Below are positions 1 to 5,811 of a stretch of 5,981 nucleotides of DNA, piece by piece (position 1 is the stretch's first letter; each line of letters begins with the position of its first letter). This stretch comes from CAYOYK01 sp964408185 (GTDB taxonomy: Bacteria; Bacillota; Clostridia; Christensenellales; Aristaeellaceae), in contig CAYOYK010000096.1 of NCBI GenBank assembly GCA_964408185.1, forward strand, positions 1 through 5,981. The letters run 5' to 3'. The notes beneath the pieces are model-generated. The model saw nothing but the letters and a program-made list of their open reading frames with translations, did not search any database and was not told the origin of the DNA. Made by a program: the position numbers and the translations under genes.

Positions 1-4
1 GGGG

Positions 5-80
5 GGAGGCCGCGCCCGACGGGGGGCCTCCGGCGGGCAGGGGCTTTGCCCCTGCACCCTACGAGGGGCAGTGCCCCTCG
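5..80. repeat. Three consecutive GC-rich palindromes downstream of lplA
   Basis: Three perfect inverted repeats lie end to end. The first has arms 5-11 and 25-31 (GGAGGCC/GGCCTCC, 13-nt loop). The second has arms 37-44 and 48-55 (GCAGGGGC/GCCCCTGC, loop TTT). The third has arms 62-69 and 73-80 (CGAGGGGC/GCCCCTCG, loop AGT). They sit past the 3' end of the operon in a stretch with no convincing gene. None is followed by a T-run on the minus strand, so they are not classical intrinsic terminators for lplA, although they could block exonucleases or weaken read-through. They resemble the dispersed REP-like intergenic palindromes of many bacterial genomes; whether they are repeated elsewhere in this genome cannot be seen here. 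Confidence 0.75.
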
Positions 81-152
81 ACCCCGGATGGGGGACGGTT
101 ATGGCTTTTGCCCTTTGCCCTTGCCCTTTGCCTTATGCCTGCCCCTCGACCC
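72..152. repeat. 13-bp direct repeat pair, one copy inside the end of lplA
   Basis: The 13-mer TGCCCCTCGACCC occurs at 72-84 and again at 140-152. The first copy contains the right arm of the third palindrome (73-80). The second copy lies within the coding end of lplA and contributes most of its last six codons (RVEGQA). The heptamer array at 107-132 lies between the two copies. The arrangement suggests duplication or insertion of an intergenic repeat at the gene's 3' end. The repeat is seen directly; its origin is inferred. Confidence 0.6.
107..132. repeat. TTTGCCC heptamer tandem repeat
   Basis: Short tandem array on the plus strand: TTTGCCC at 107-113 and 114-120, a shortened TTGCCC at 121-126, and a partial TTTGCC at 127-132. 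It ends exactly where the lplA stop codon (133-135) begins, so on the lplA transcript it reads as iterated GGGCAAA just after the stop. A slippage-prone simple repeat at this place could vary between strains. No function is evident. Confidence 0.7.
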
Positions 153-1209
153 GTGGGAATTCGTTCGTGTCCTTCAGGGCGTCCGTGCGGGCGGCACGGT
201 CTAGGTTTCGCATTTTTCCGCAGACCAGCGCGGCGGTATCCTTGGCCATTTGCAGGCTGGGCGCGTCGGCTGTCGGGGCCAGCTTTTGCTCCACGCGCCC
301 CGCGATCGCGCTGATCAGGTACGGGCAGCCGGTCAGCGCCTGCTCCAAGCCCTCAAACACCGTGACCTCCATCGCGTCCGTAAACACCTTGGCGCTTTGG
401 ATCACGCTGTTCTCCACCTGCAGCTTGACCGTCACCCCGCCCCACGGGAACCGCTCGCTCACCGAGAACGTATACTGCTTCTTCTCCGGATAGATCCAGC
501 CCTCGTCCGCAAACCGCGCCGTCAGGCCCTCCAGCGTGGGGCGGTCAAACAGCTTCTCGTCCAAGAACACCGGCTTGCTCCTGTACGTTTCCGCAAACGC
601 GTAGTACAGGGCTTGCTCCAGCCCGCCGACCGTGAGGTCCGGGTTCAGCTCCGTCAGGTTGACGACGCGGCTTTGCACGCTGGCAACGCTTCTCGCGGCC
701 AGCTTTTTGGGGTCGGCCGTCAGGTATTCGCCCATGATTTCCATATCGCTGTTGACCAGCAGCGTGCCGTGATGGTACGCGCTATGCCCCGCGCGATAGT
801 ACGCGTTGCCGCTGAACTTGCGCCCATCCAGCAGCAGGTCGTTGCGGCCGCTCAGCTGAGGGCGCAGGCCAAAGGCGTTTACGGCCCGGCACACCACGCT
901 GAGCTGCTTCATCACGTCGTACTGGTTTTTGGGCACGATAAACGTAAAGTTGAGGTTGCCCAAGTCGTGGTACACCGCGCCGCCGCCGCTGAGCCGCCGG
1001 GCGACCAGCCCGCCCGCGCGCAAAAACTCCTCCACCTTGCATTCCTGCCAGGGGTTTTGGTTCCGCCCGATGACGATGGTATGCTCGTTCTGCCACAGGT
1101 ACAGAATGGCGGTATCTTCGGGCAGCGTATCCATCAGGTGTTTTTCCACCGCGAGGTTCCGGTACGGATCGGTGCCCTGCGCGATGATGCAGGCGGTGCT
1201 ACGTATCAT
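133..1209 (-). CDS. lplA: Lipoate-protein ligase A
   Basis: A cytoplasmic enzyme of 358 residues that activates lipoate with ATP to lipoyl-AMP and attaches it to a lysine of carrier proteins, here presumably GcvH from the same operon. The catalytic domain (about 1-235) shows RRLSGGGAVYHDLGNLNF at 71-88, the lipoyl-AMP binding signature. It also has GRNDLLLDGRKFSGNA at 121-136, with Lys131 as the expected catalytic lysine, followed by HHGTLL at 146-151 and SVASVQSRVVNL at 174-185. The smaller C-terminal accessory domain of bacterial LplA starts near 237 (the WIYPEKKQYTF region), so this is a full two-domain ligase and not the lone catalytic domain. The ATG lies 3 nt after the gcvPB stop, with AAGGAAGG at 1217-1224 seven bases upstream, so translation is probably coupled. 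The last residues (RVEGQA) are encoded in a repeat copy, and the protein is about 20 residues longer than E. coli LplA. Octanoyltransferase-type relatives are less likely given the accessory domain. Confidence 0.95.
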   Translation of the reverse strand: MIRSTACIIAQGTDPYRNLAVEKHLMDTLPEDTAILYLWQNEHTIVIGRNQNPWQECKVEEFLRAGGLVARRLSGGGAVYHDLGNLNFTFIVPKNQYDVMKQLSVVCRAVNAFGLRPQLSGRNDLLLDGRKFSGNAYYRAGHSAYHHGTLLVNSDMEIMGEYLTADPKKLAARSVASVQSRVVNLTELNPDLTVGGLEQALYYAFAETYRSKPVFLDEKLFDRPTLEGLTARFADEGWIYPEKKQYTFSVSERFPWGGVTVKLQVENSVIQSAKVFTDAMEVTVFEGLEQALTGCPYLISAIAGRVEQKLAPTADAPSLQMAKDTAALVCGKMRNLDRAARTDALKDTNEFPRVEGQA

Positions 1210-1212
1210 ATA

Positions 1213-2622
1213 TTACCCTTCCTTGGGTTGATAGCGGAGGATGGGGCTGCGCGCGGCGGTCACCTCGTCCGGGCGGCCGATGGGCGCGGTATGGGGCGCG
1301 GTATGCAGGGTATCGGGGTCGGCCTTGGCCTCCGCGAGGATGGCCAGCACCTGCTCGGCGGCCGCGTCGAGCGCCTCCTTGCCCTCGGTATCGGTGGGCT
1401 CGAACATGAGCGCCTCGTGGACGATGAGCGGGAAGTACATCGTGGGCGGGTGCATGCCGTGATCGATCATGCGCTTGGCGACGTCCAGCGCGCTGACGCC
1501 GGTCTCGTCCTTCAGCCCTGCGAGAGAGAGCACGAACTCGTGCATGCAGGGCGCGTCCACGGCGGTGGGGCAGGCGGGCCGGAGTCGGCTCATGAGGTAA
1601 TTGGCGTTGAGCACCGCGTTGCGGGCGACGTCGCGCATGCTGTCTCCGCCCAGCGTGCAGCAGTACGCGAGGGCCTTGACCAGCACGCTAAAGTTACCAT
1701 AAAACCGCTTCATCTGCAAGGGGGAGTCGTCCCCGGCGGAGGCGCAGCCGGGCAGGAAGGGCGCGAGCGCGCTCTTGACGCCCACCGGGCCGCTACCGGG
1801 GCCGCCGCCGCCGTGCGGCGCGCCGAATGTCTTGTGCAAATTGAGGTGGGTCACGTCAAAGCCCATATCGCCCGGCCTTGCGATGCCCAGCACGGCGTTG
1901 AGGTTCGCGCCGTCGTAGTACATCAGCCCGCCGCAATCGTGCACAAGGCGGCTGATCTGCAGCACGTCTTTTTCAAACAGGCCGAGCGTATTGGGGTTGG
2001 TCATCATCATGCCGGCGATGTGCGGGCCGAGCAGCGGCTTGAGGGCCTCCACGTCCACGAGGCCGTCCTCGCGGCTGGGCACGCTTTGCACGGCGAAGCC
2101 CGCCATGGCGGCGGACGCGGGGTTGGTGCCGTGGGCGGAATCGGGCACGAGCACGGTGGTTCGGGCCGCGTCGCCGCGCGCCTCGTGGTACGCCTTGATG
2201 AGCATCAGCCCGGTCAGCTCTCCGTGCGCGCCCGCCGCGGGCTGCAGCGTCACGCGGTCCATGCCGGTGACCTCGCGCAGGATGGCCTCCAGCGCGTCCA
2301 TCACCTGCCGGCAGCCGCGGGTGGATTCCCTCGGCGCGAGCGGGTGCGCGGCCTGAAAGCCCTCCAGCGCGGCGCAGGCCTCATCCAGCGCGGGGTTGTA
2401 CTTCATGGTGCAGCTGCCCAGCGGGTAGAAGCCGTCGTTCACGCCGTAGGTCTGGCGGGCCAGCGCGGTGTAGTGGCGGCTCACGTCCTGCTCGCTCAGC
2501 TCCGGGAGCTTGGGCGGCGTTTGGCGGCGCAGGCTCTCCGGCAGCCGATACTCCGGCACGTCCAGCTTGGGCAGCGCCTGACTGCGGCGGCCGGGCACGC
2601 TCCGTTCGTAATTCAGCATCAT
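1213..2622 (-). CDS. gcvPB: Glycine dehydrogenase (decarboxylating) subunit 2, PLP-binding
   Basis: The PLP-carrying half of the P-protein (469 residues from the chosen start). With GcvPA it decarboxylates glycine and loads the aminomethyl group onto the lipoyl arm of GcvH. The Schiff-base lysine is Lys264, in HLNLHKTFGAPHGGGGPGSG (259-278). Other family blocks are LGSCTMKYNP (68-77), DSAHGTNPASAAMAG (161-175), YYDGANLNA (235-243) and the C-terminal stretch from DHGMHPPTMYFPL to MFEPTDTEGKE (387-416). The frame is open from a GTG at 2631, but the ribosome binding site AAAGGAGG (2633-2640) would leave only one base before it. The ATG at 2622 has a 10-base spacing and overlaps the gcvPA stop as ATGA, a typical coupling arrangement, so I start there; a second ATG at 2619 is also possible. 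The 4-bp overlap suits equal production of the two subunits of an alpha2beta2 enzyme. All key motifs are intact. Confidence 0.96.
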   Translation of the reverse strand: MMLNYERSVPGRRSQALPKLDVPEYRLPESLRRQTPPKLPELSEQDVSRHYTALARQTYGVNDGFYPLGSCTMKYNPALDEACAALEGFQAAHPLAPRESTRGCRQVMDALEAILREVTGMDRVTLQPAAGAHGELTGLMLIKAYHEARGDAARTTVLVPDSAHGTNPASAAMAGFAVQSVPSREDGLVDVEALKPLLGPHIAGMMMTNPNTLGLFEKDVLQISRLVHDCGGLMYYDGANLNAVLGIARPGDMGFDVTHLNLHKTFGAPHGGGGPGSGPVGVKSALAPFLPGCASAGDDSPLQMKRFYGNFSVLVKALAYCCTLGGDSMRDVARNAVLNANYLMSRLRPACPTAVDAPCMHEFVLSLAGLKDETGVSALDVAKRMIDHGMHPPTMYFPLIVHEALMFEPTDTEGKEALDAAAEQVLAILAEAKADPDTLHTAPHTAPIGRPDEVTAARSPILRYQPKEG

Positions 2623-3944
2623 AGCTCGCACGCCTCCTTTACCAGCGCCGCGACCTCATCCAGCAGGGCGCGGGCGGATTTTTCGGTTACGCACCACAGC
2701 ATGCGGCGCTCGTCCAGCGGCAGTCCGCTCAGCACGCCCGCCTCGCCGAGCTTGGCCTCCACGGCCTTGGCGCTGACGGGCAGCTCGGTGACGAACTCGT
2801 GGAAAAATTCTCCTCCGTAGGCGAGGCGCAGGCCGGGGATTTCCGTCAGGCGGGCGGCGAGGTAATGCGCCTTGCTCACGCAGCTTTCGGCGACCTCTCT
2901 CAGCCCGGCCGCGCCCATGTAGCTCATGTAAACCGAGGCGGTCAGCGCGCAGTGGGCTTGGTTGGAGCAGATGTTGCTCTGGGCCTTTTCGCGGCGGATA
3001 TGCTGCTCTCTGGCCTGCAAGGTAAGCACGAAGGCGCGTCGGCCCTGCGCGTCGGTCGTCTGGCCGACAATGCGGCCCGGCAGGCGGCGCTGCATGGCGG
3101 CGGTCGCGGCCATAAAGCCCACGCTGGGCCCGCCGTAGCACATGGGCAGGCCGAAGGCCTGCGCGTCGCCGGTCACCACGTCCGCGCCCACGTCCGTGCC
3201 GTCCGGCAGCAGGGCGAGCGCGAGCGCGTCCACGCTCCACACGGCCTTTGCTCCGGCGGCGTGCGCCTGCGCGAACAGCGCGCGCGTATCCTCGATGCTG
3301 CCGTAATAATTCGGGCTTTGCACGACCACGCAGGCGACGTCCTCGGCAAGGAGGGCCTGCAGCGCGGCGGGATCGGTCGCGCCGTCCCGCGCGGGGGCCA
3401 CGCGGCATTCCGCGCCCGCGCCGTGGCAGTACGTGCGCACGACGGCGAGCGTATCGGGGTGGACCGCGCCGCTCACGAGCACGGCGGTGCGCTTGCGGTC
3501 GCGGCACATGGCGGCGGCCTCGGCGGCGGCGGTCGCGCCGTCGTACACGGAGGCGTTGGCGGCGGCCATGCCGGTCAGCTCGCAGATCATGGTTTGGTAC
3601 TCAAAGATGCTTTGCAGCACGCCTTGGCTCATTTCGGCCTGATAGGGCGTGTAGGCGGTGACAAACTCCTCCTTGTTGGCCTGCGCGGGCACGATGGGCG
3701 GGATAAAGTGATCGTAGCACCCGGCTCCGCGCAGGACGGCGCGGTAGCGCGTGTTTGCGTCGGCCATGCCGCGCAGGGCGGCGAGGGTTTCCAGCTGGCT
3801 CATGCCGTCGGGCAGGCGGGCGGTCTTGGCGGCGGCGCGCACCTCCTGCGGGATGGCGGCAAACAGCTCGTCCTCGCTTTGCAGGCCGAGCGCGTCCAGC
3901 ATCTGCCGCCGCTGCGCCTGCGTGTTGCTGATGTAATCGCTCAT
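2619..3944 (-). CDS. gcvPA: Glycine dehydrogenase (decarboxylating) subunit 1
   Basis: The N-terminal half of the split P-protein (441 residues, about the usual 440-450). It has the PLP-enzyme fold but lacks the cofactor lysine, which lies in GcvPB; the two together form the active decarboxylase. Recognisable blocks are GAGCYDHFIPP (73-83), FVTAYTPYQAEMSQG (94-108) running into FEYQTMICELTGM (114-126), ASVYDGATAAAEAAAM (131-146), FGLPMCYGGPSVGFMA (264-279) and RREKAQSNICSNQA (317-330). In many homologues the residues after NQA are LCAL; here they are HCAL, a small change of unknown effect. The ATG at 3944 is 12 nt after the gcvH stop, and GGAGG at 3951-3955 sits directly beside that stop with 6-base spacing. 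The gene ends inside the gcvPB start (ATGA). No signal peptide or membrane segment is visible, as expected for a cytoplasmic enzyme. Confidence 0.96.
   Translation of the reverse strand: MSDYISNTQAQRRQMLDALGLQSEDELFAAIPQEVRAAAKTARLPDGMSQLETLAALRGMADANTRYRAVLRGAGCYDHFIPPIVPAQANKEEFVTAYTPYQAEMSQGVLQSIFEYQTMICELTGMAAANASVYDGATAAAEAAAMCRDRKRTAVLVSGAVHPDTLAVVRTYCHGAGAECRVAPARDGATDPAALQALLAEDVACVVVQSPNYYGSIEDTRALFAQAHAAGAKAVWSVDALALALLPDGTDVGADVVTGDAQAFGLPMCYGGPSVGFMAATAAMQRRLPGRIVGQTTDAQGRRAFVLTLQAREQHIRREKAQSNICSNQAHCALTASVYMSYMGAAGLREVAESCVSKAHYLAARLTEIPGLRLAYGGEFFHEFVTELPVSAKAVEAKLGEAGVLSGLPLDERRMLWCVTEKSARALLDEVAALVKEACEL
2633..2640 (-). promoter_or_regulatory. Ribosome binding site that sets the gcvPB start
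   Basis: AAAGGAGG within the last codons of gcvPA. It lies 1 base before the GTG at 2631, 10 bases before the ATG at 2622 and 13 before the ATG at 2619. Only the ATG positions are at a usable distance, and 2622 also gives the common ATGA stop/start overlap. This argues against the longer GTG-initiated product. Confidence 0.8.
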
Positions 3945-3956
3945 GCGTCGCCTCCG

Positions 3957-4331
3957 TTACAGCGTGTTCAGGTAGGCCTGATACTCCTCGGCGGTCATCA
4001 GCTCCTCCTGCGCGGTGAGGCCCTCCACCTTGATGAGCCACGCGGTGTAGGGCTTTTGGTTGATGCTCTCCGGCGCGTCCAGCAGCGCCTCGTTGATCTC
4101 GGCCACGGTGCCGCTGACGGGGCAGAACACATCGCTCACGGCCTTAACGCTTTCCACGTCGCCGAGTGCCTCGCCGGCGGTCACAGCGTCGCCGACCTGC
4201 GGCAGGTTGACAAACACAAGGTCGCCCAGCTCGTGCTGCGCGTAGTCGGTCAGGCCGACGACCGCGATTCCGTCGTCCAGCATCACCCATTCGTGGCTCT
4301 TGGTATAGCGGTAGTAATTGGGCATTTCCAT
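3957..4331 (-). CDS. gcvH: Glycine cleavage system H protein (lipoyl carrier)
   Basis: A small cytoplasmic protein (124 residues, close to the usual 125-130) that carries the aminomethyl intermediate on a lipoyl-lysine arm between the P-protein, GcvT and the L-protein. The lipoyl domain is seen from YTKSHEW (9-15) onward. The attachment lysine is Lys63 in GDVESVKAVSDVFCPVSG (57-74), which matches the family's ESVKA motif. The C-terminal part contains INEALLDAPESINQKPY, where most H proteins have a similar N-x-x-L motif. The ATG at 4331 has AAGGAGG at 4340-4346 with 8-base spacing; an in-frame ATG two codons later is less well placed. It follows gcvT by 42 nt, the largest gap inside the operon, and that gap contains a strong hairpin. 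The downstream lplA is a plausible source of its lipoylation. Confidence 0.97.
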   Translation of the reverse strand: MEMPNYYRYTKSHEWVMLDDGIAVVGLTDYAQHELGDLVFVNLPQVGDAVTAGEALGDVESVKAVSDVFCPVSGTVAEINEALLDAPESINQKPYTAWLIKVEGLTAQEELMTAEEYQAYLNTL

Positions 4332-4350
4332 AGCAGTTTCCTCCTTATTT

Positions 4351-4374
4351 CCCTCCGGCGGAGGGGATTTTTTT
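4351..4374 (+). terminator. Terminator-like hairpin with T7 tract on the plus strand, in the gcvT-gcvH gap
   Basis: CCCTCC (4351-4356) and GGAGGG (4360-4365) form a 6-bp, nearly all-GC stem around loop GGC. On the plus strand it is followed by G, A and seven T (4368-4374), the form of an intrinsic terminator. It would therefore act on transcripts antisense to the operon, ending them as they reach the gcvT stop codon. On the operon mRNA the same element is a hairpin preceded by an A-run, just upstream of the gcvH ribosome binding site, and could affect processing or translation. Polarity and geometry are seen directly; any activity is inferred. Confidence 0.5.
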
Positions 4375-5480
4375 CAGCGATCTCTGCGGTAGAAGGGCAG
4401 GGGCACCGCGTCGGCGGTGAGCATCTGGCCGCGCACGTCCACCTGAAAGCGGCTGCCCAGCCCGGTGGGCACCTCGTCGGAGACAAGGGCCATGGCCACG
4501 GTGCCCACGGTGGGGCAGTAGGTGCCGCTGGTGGTTTTGCCGACCAGCTTGCCCTTGTAGTACACATCCTGGTGCTCGCGCACCACGCCGCGGTCCATTA
4601 CCGCAAGGCCGATGCGCACCCGTTCCGGCTCGCTGTCCAGCAGCGCGTCGCGGCCGATAAAATCGCCCTTGTCCAGCTTGACGTAGCGGTCAAGGCCCGT
4701 ATCCAGCGGCGATACGGTCTCGTCCATCTCGTGGCCGTAGAGGGGCATGCCGGCCTCCAAGCGGAGGGTATCGCGGCAGCCCAGCCCGCAGGGGATCAGC
4801 CCGTCGGGCTTGCCGGTCTGCAGCAGCAGGCGGGCGATGCGCTCCGCGTCGGCGGGGGGCATGTACAGCTCAAAGCCGTCCTCGCCGGTGTAGCCCGTGC
4901 GGCTGAGGATGCAGTGCGCGCCGTCCAGCGTCACATCCGGCAGAAAGTGATAGTACCGCCGGGGGATGCTCTCGTCCGGCAGGAGGCGGCGCAGGATCTC
5001 CCCGGCCTTGGGGCCCTGCAGGGCGAGCTGGGCCAGCTCGTCGCTGCGGTCGGTCAGGGCGGCGCCGGGCAGCAGGGCGGCGCGCATCCACGCAACGTCC
5101 TTGTCGTGGTTGGCGGCGTTGACGACCACAAGGTAGTCCTCCTCGCCAAAGCGATAGACCAGCACGTCGTCCACCACGCCGCCGTTGTAGTTGAGCATGG
5201 GGCTGTACCGCACCTGCCCGTCCGTCATGCCGGACATATCGTTGCACAGCAGGCGCTGCAGCGTGTCCAGCGCGCCGGGGCCGCGCAGGGCGACCTCGCC
5301 CATGTGGCTCACGTCAAACAGGCCGCAGGCGCTGCGCACCGCCTTGTGCTCGGCGATGACGCCGGTCTCGTACTGCACGGGCAGCCAGTACCCCGCAAAG
5401 GGCACCAGCCTTCCGCCCAGCTCCGCGTGGAGCGCGTAGAGCGGGGTCTTTCGGGCTTCCTCGGTCGATTGCATCGGCAT
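4374..5480 (-). CDS. gcvT: Aminomethyltransferase (glycine cleavage system T protein)
   Basis: Releases ammonia from the aminomethyl-lipoyl arm of GcvH and transfers the carbon to tetrahydrofolate, giving 5,10-methylenetetrahydrofolate. At 368 residues it matches the family length. The N-terminal folate-binding region shows GLFDVSHMGE (53-62) and LNYNGGVVDDVLVYR (96-110); one of the paired aspartates 104/105 is expected to be the catalytic acid. LALQGPKA (152-159), RTGYTGEDGFE (194-204) and LGCRDTLRLEAGMPLYGHE (233-251) are typical T-protein blocks. The C-terminal barrel domain follows to the end. The ATG at 5480 has AGGAGGG at 5488-5494 with 7-base spacing; an ATG two codons later is possible but would lie further from that site. 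It is the first gene after the glycine riboswitch, so its expression should depend on the leader. Sarcosine or dimethylglycine oxidase-related proteins are excluded by the context and size. Confidence 0.97.
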   Translation of the reverse strand: MPMQSTEEARKTPLYALHAELGGRLVPFAGYWLPVQYETGVIAEHKAVRSACGLFDVSHMGEVALRGPGALDTLQRLLCNDMSGMTDGQVRYSPMLNYNGGVVDDVLVYRFGEEDYLVVVNAANHDKDVAWMRAALLPGAALTDRSDELAQLALQGPKAGEILRRLLPDESIPRRYYHFLPDVTLDGAHCILSRTGYTGEDGFELYMPPADAERIARLLLQTGKPDGLIPCGLGCRDTLRLEAGMPLYGHEMDETVSPLDTGLDRYVKLDKGDFIGRDALLDSEPERVRIGLAVMDRGVVREHQDVYYKGKLVGKTTSGTYCPTVGTVAMALVSDEVPTGLGSRFQVDVRGQMLTADAVPLPFYRRDR

Positions 5481-5514
5481 ACAAAGTCCCTCCTATGTAT
5501 TCGGCTCGTACAAC

Positions 5515-5548
5515 AAAAAGGCGCAAGGGGATTGCCCTCTGCGCCTCT
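5515..5548 (-). terminator. Intrinsic terminator, expression platform of the riboswitch
   Basis: On the operon strand, GGCGCA (5540-5545) pairs with TGCGCC (5520-5525). After one G-T wobble and one A-C mismatch, GGG (5535-5537) pairs with CCC around the loop CAAT. The stem runs straight into TTTTTGTTG (5519-5511). The left arm can extend through 5546-5548 into the T-run, using the same bases that form the 3' strand of P1 in the second aptamer (5545-5549). Aptamer folding and terminator formation therefore compete, as expected for a transcriptional glycine switch. The terminator lies 21 bases upstream of the gcvT ribosome binding site. Confidence 0.88.
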
Positions 5549-5695
5549 GTTGCTGAACCTGAAAGTTTCCCCCTTGCGGGGTTGCCTCTTCGGTGCATCG
5601 CTGCTTTCCAGAGCTTCGTCGGGTCCGGGTCCTTTTGCCTGAGAGCTTGTGCGTTTTGCACCTTCGGCGACGCTTGCGCGTTCTCTCCCCGAACC
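5545..5695 (-). promoter_or_regulatory. Tandem glycine riboswitch (two aptamers)
   Basis: Two glycine aptamers in series precede gcvT. Aptamer 1 (about 5622-5695) has an 8-bp P1 with one T-G wobble (5688-5695 with 5622-5629), a GAGAG/CTCTC stem (5683-5687 with 5641-5645), GCCGAAGGTGCAA (5668-5656) and CAGGCAAAAGGACC. Aptamer 2 (about 5545-5613) has P1 CTCTG/CAGAG (5609-5613 with 5545-5549), ACCGAAGAGGCAA and CAGGTTCAGCAACAGAGG. Its second stem is GAAAG/CTTTC where aptamer 1 has GAGAG/CTCTC, a compensatory change on both arms that supports the fold. A hairpin with a GCAA tetraloop occurs in each aptamer (5670-5681 and 5570-5581). The short linker CGAA (5615-5618) can pair with leader TTCG (5690-5693), perhaps the known P0/kink-turn interaction, though it would compete with P1 of aptamer 1. 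In known gcvT operons glycine turns expression on; that is the expected direction here. Confidence 0.96.
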
Positions 5696-5729
5696 GTCAA
5701 TCGAACGGCCTATTCAACTGTACATGGAA

Positions 5730-5758
5730 ATTATAGGGTCTTTTGGGTTGGATGTCAA
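5730..5758 (-). promoter_or_regulatory. Consensus vegetative (sigma-70/sigma-A type) promoter of the gcv operon
   Basis: A perfect TTGACA (-35, 5753-5758) and a perfect TATAAT (-10, 5730-5735) are separated by exactly 17 bases. Transcription should start near 5722-5725, about 28 bases before the first aptamer, so the whole riboswitch is included in the leader. A full consensus at both hexamers with ideal spacing suggests strong constitutive initiation, leaving control to the riboswitch. No repressor operator is evident. Confidence 0.93.
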
Positions 5759-5811
5759 GGAAAGCGGAGCCGAAAAGAATGTCGAAAAAACGGGACGCCT
5801 TGCTGGGTTTA

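Noticed and set aside
71..493. Plus-strand frames across the lplA 3' end and repeats
   Set aside because: They overlap lplA antisense and cross the palindromes; no ribosome binding site or domain.
250..2820. Very long plus-strand open frame (856 codons) opposite lplA and gcvPB
   Set aside because: It lies antisense to two genes with clear family motifs. Its translation is rich in His, Ala, Gly, Arg and Val with no recognisable domain, which is what GC-biased third positions produce on the opposite strand.
2799..5642. Plus-strand open frame of 947 codons opposite gcvPA, gcvH and gcvT
   Set aside because: It also runs antisense through three real genes and into the riboswitch, with low-complexity composition and no motif; a stop-poor shadow of GC-rich coding.
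5695..5700. TTGACG as an alternative -35 element inside the leader
   Set aside because: A transcript starting from it would lack the first aptamer, no matching -10 follows, and the perfect promoter at 5730-5758 explains transcription.
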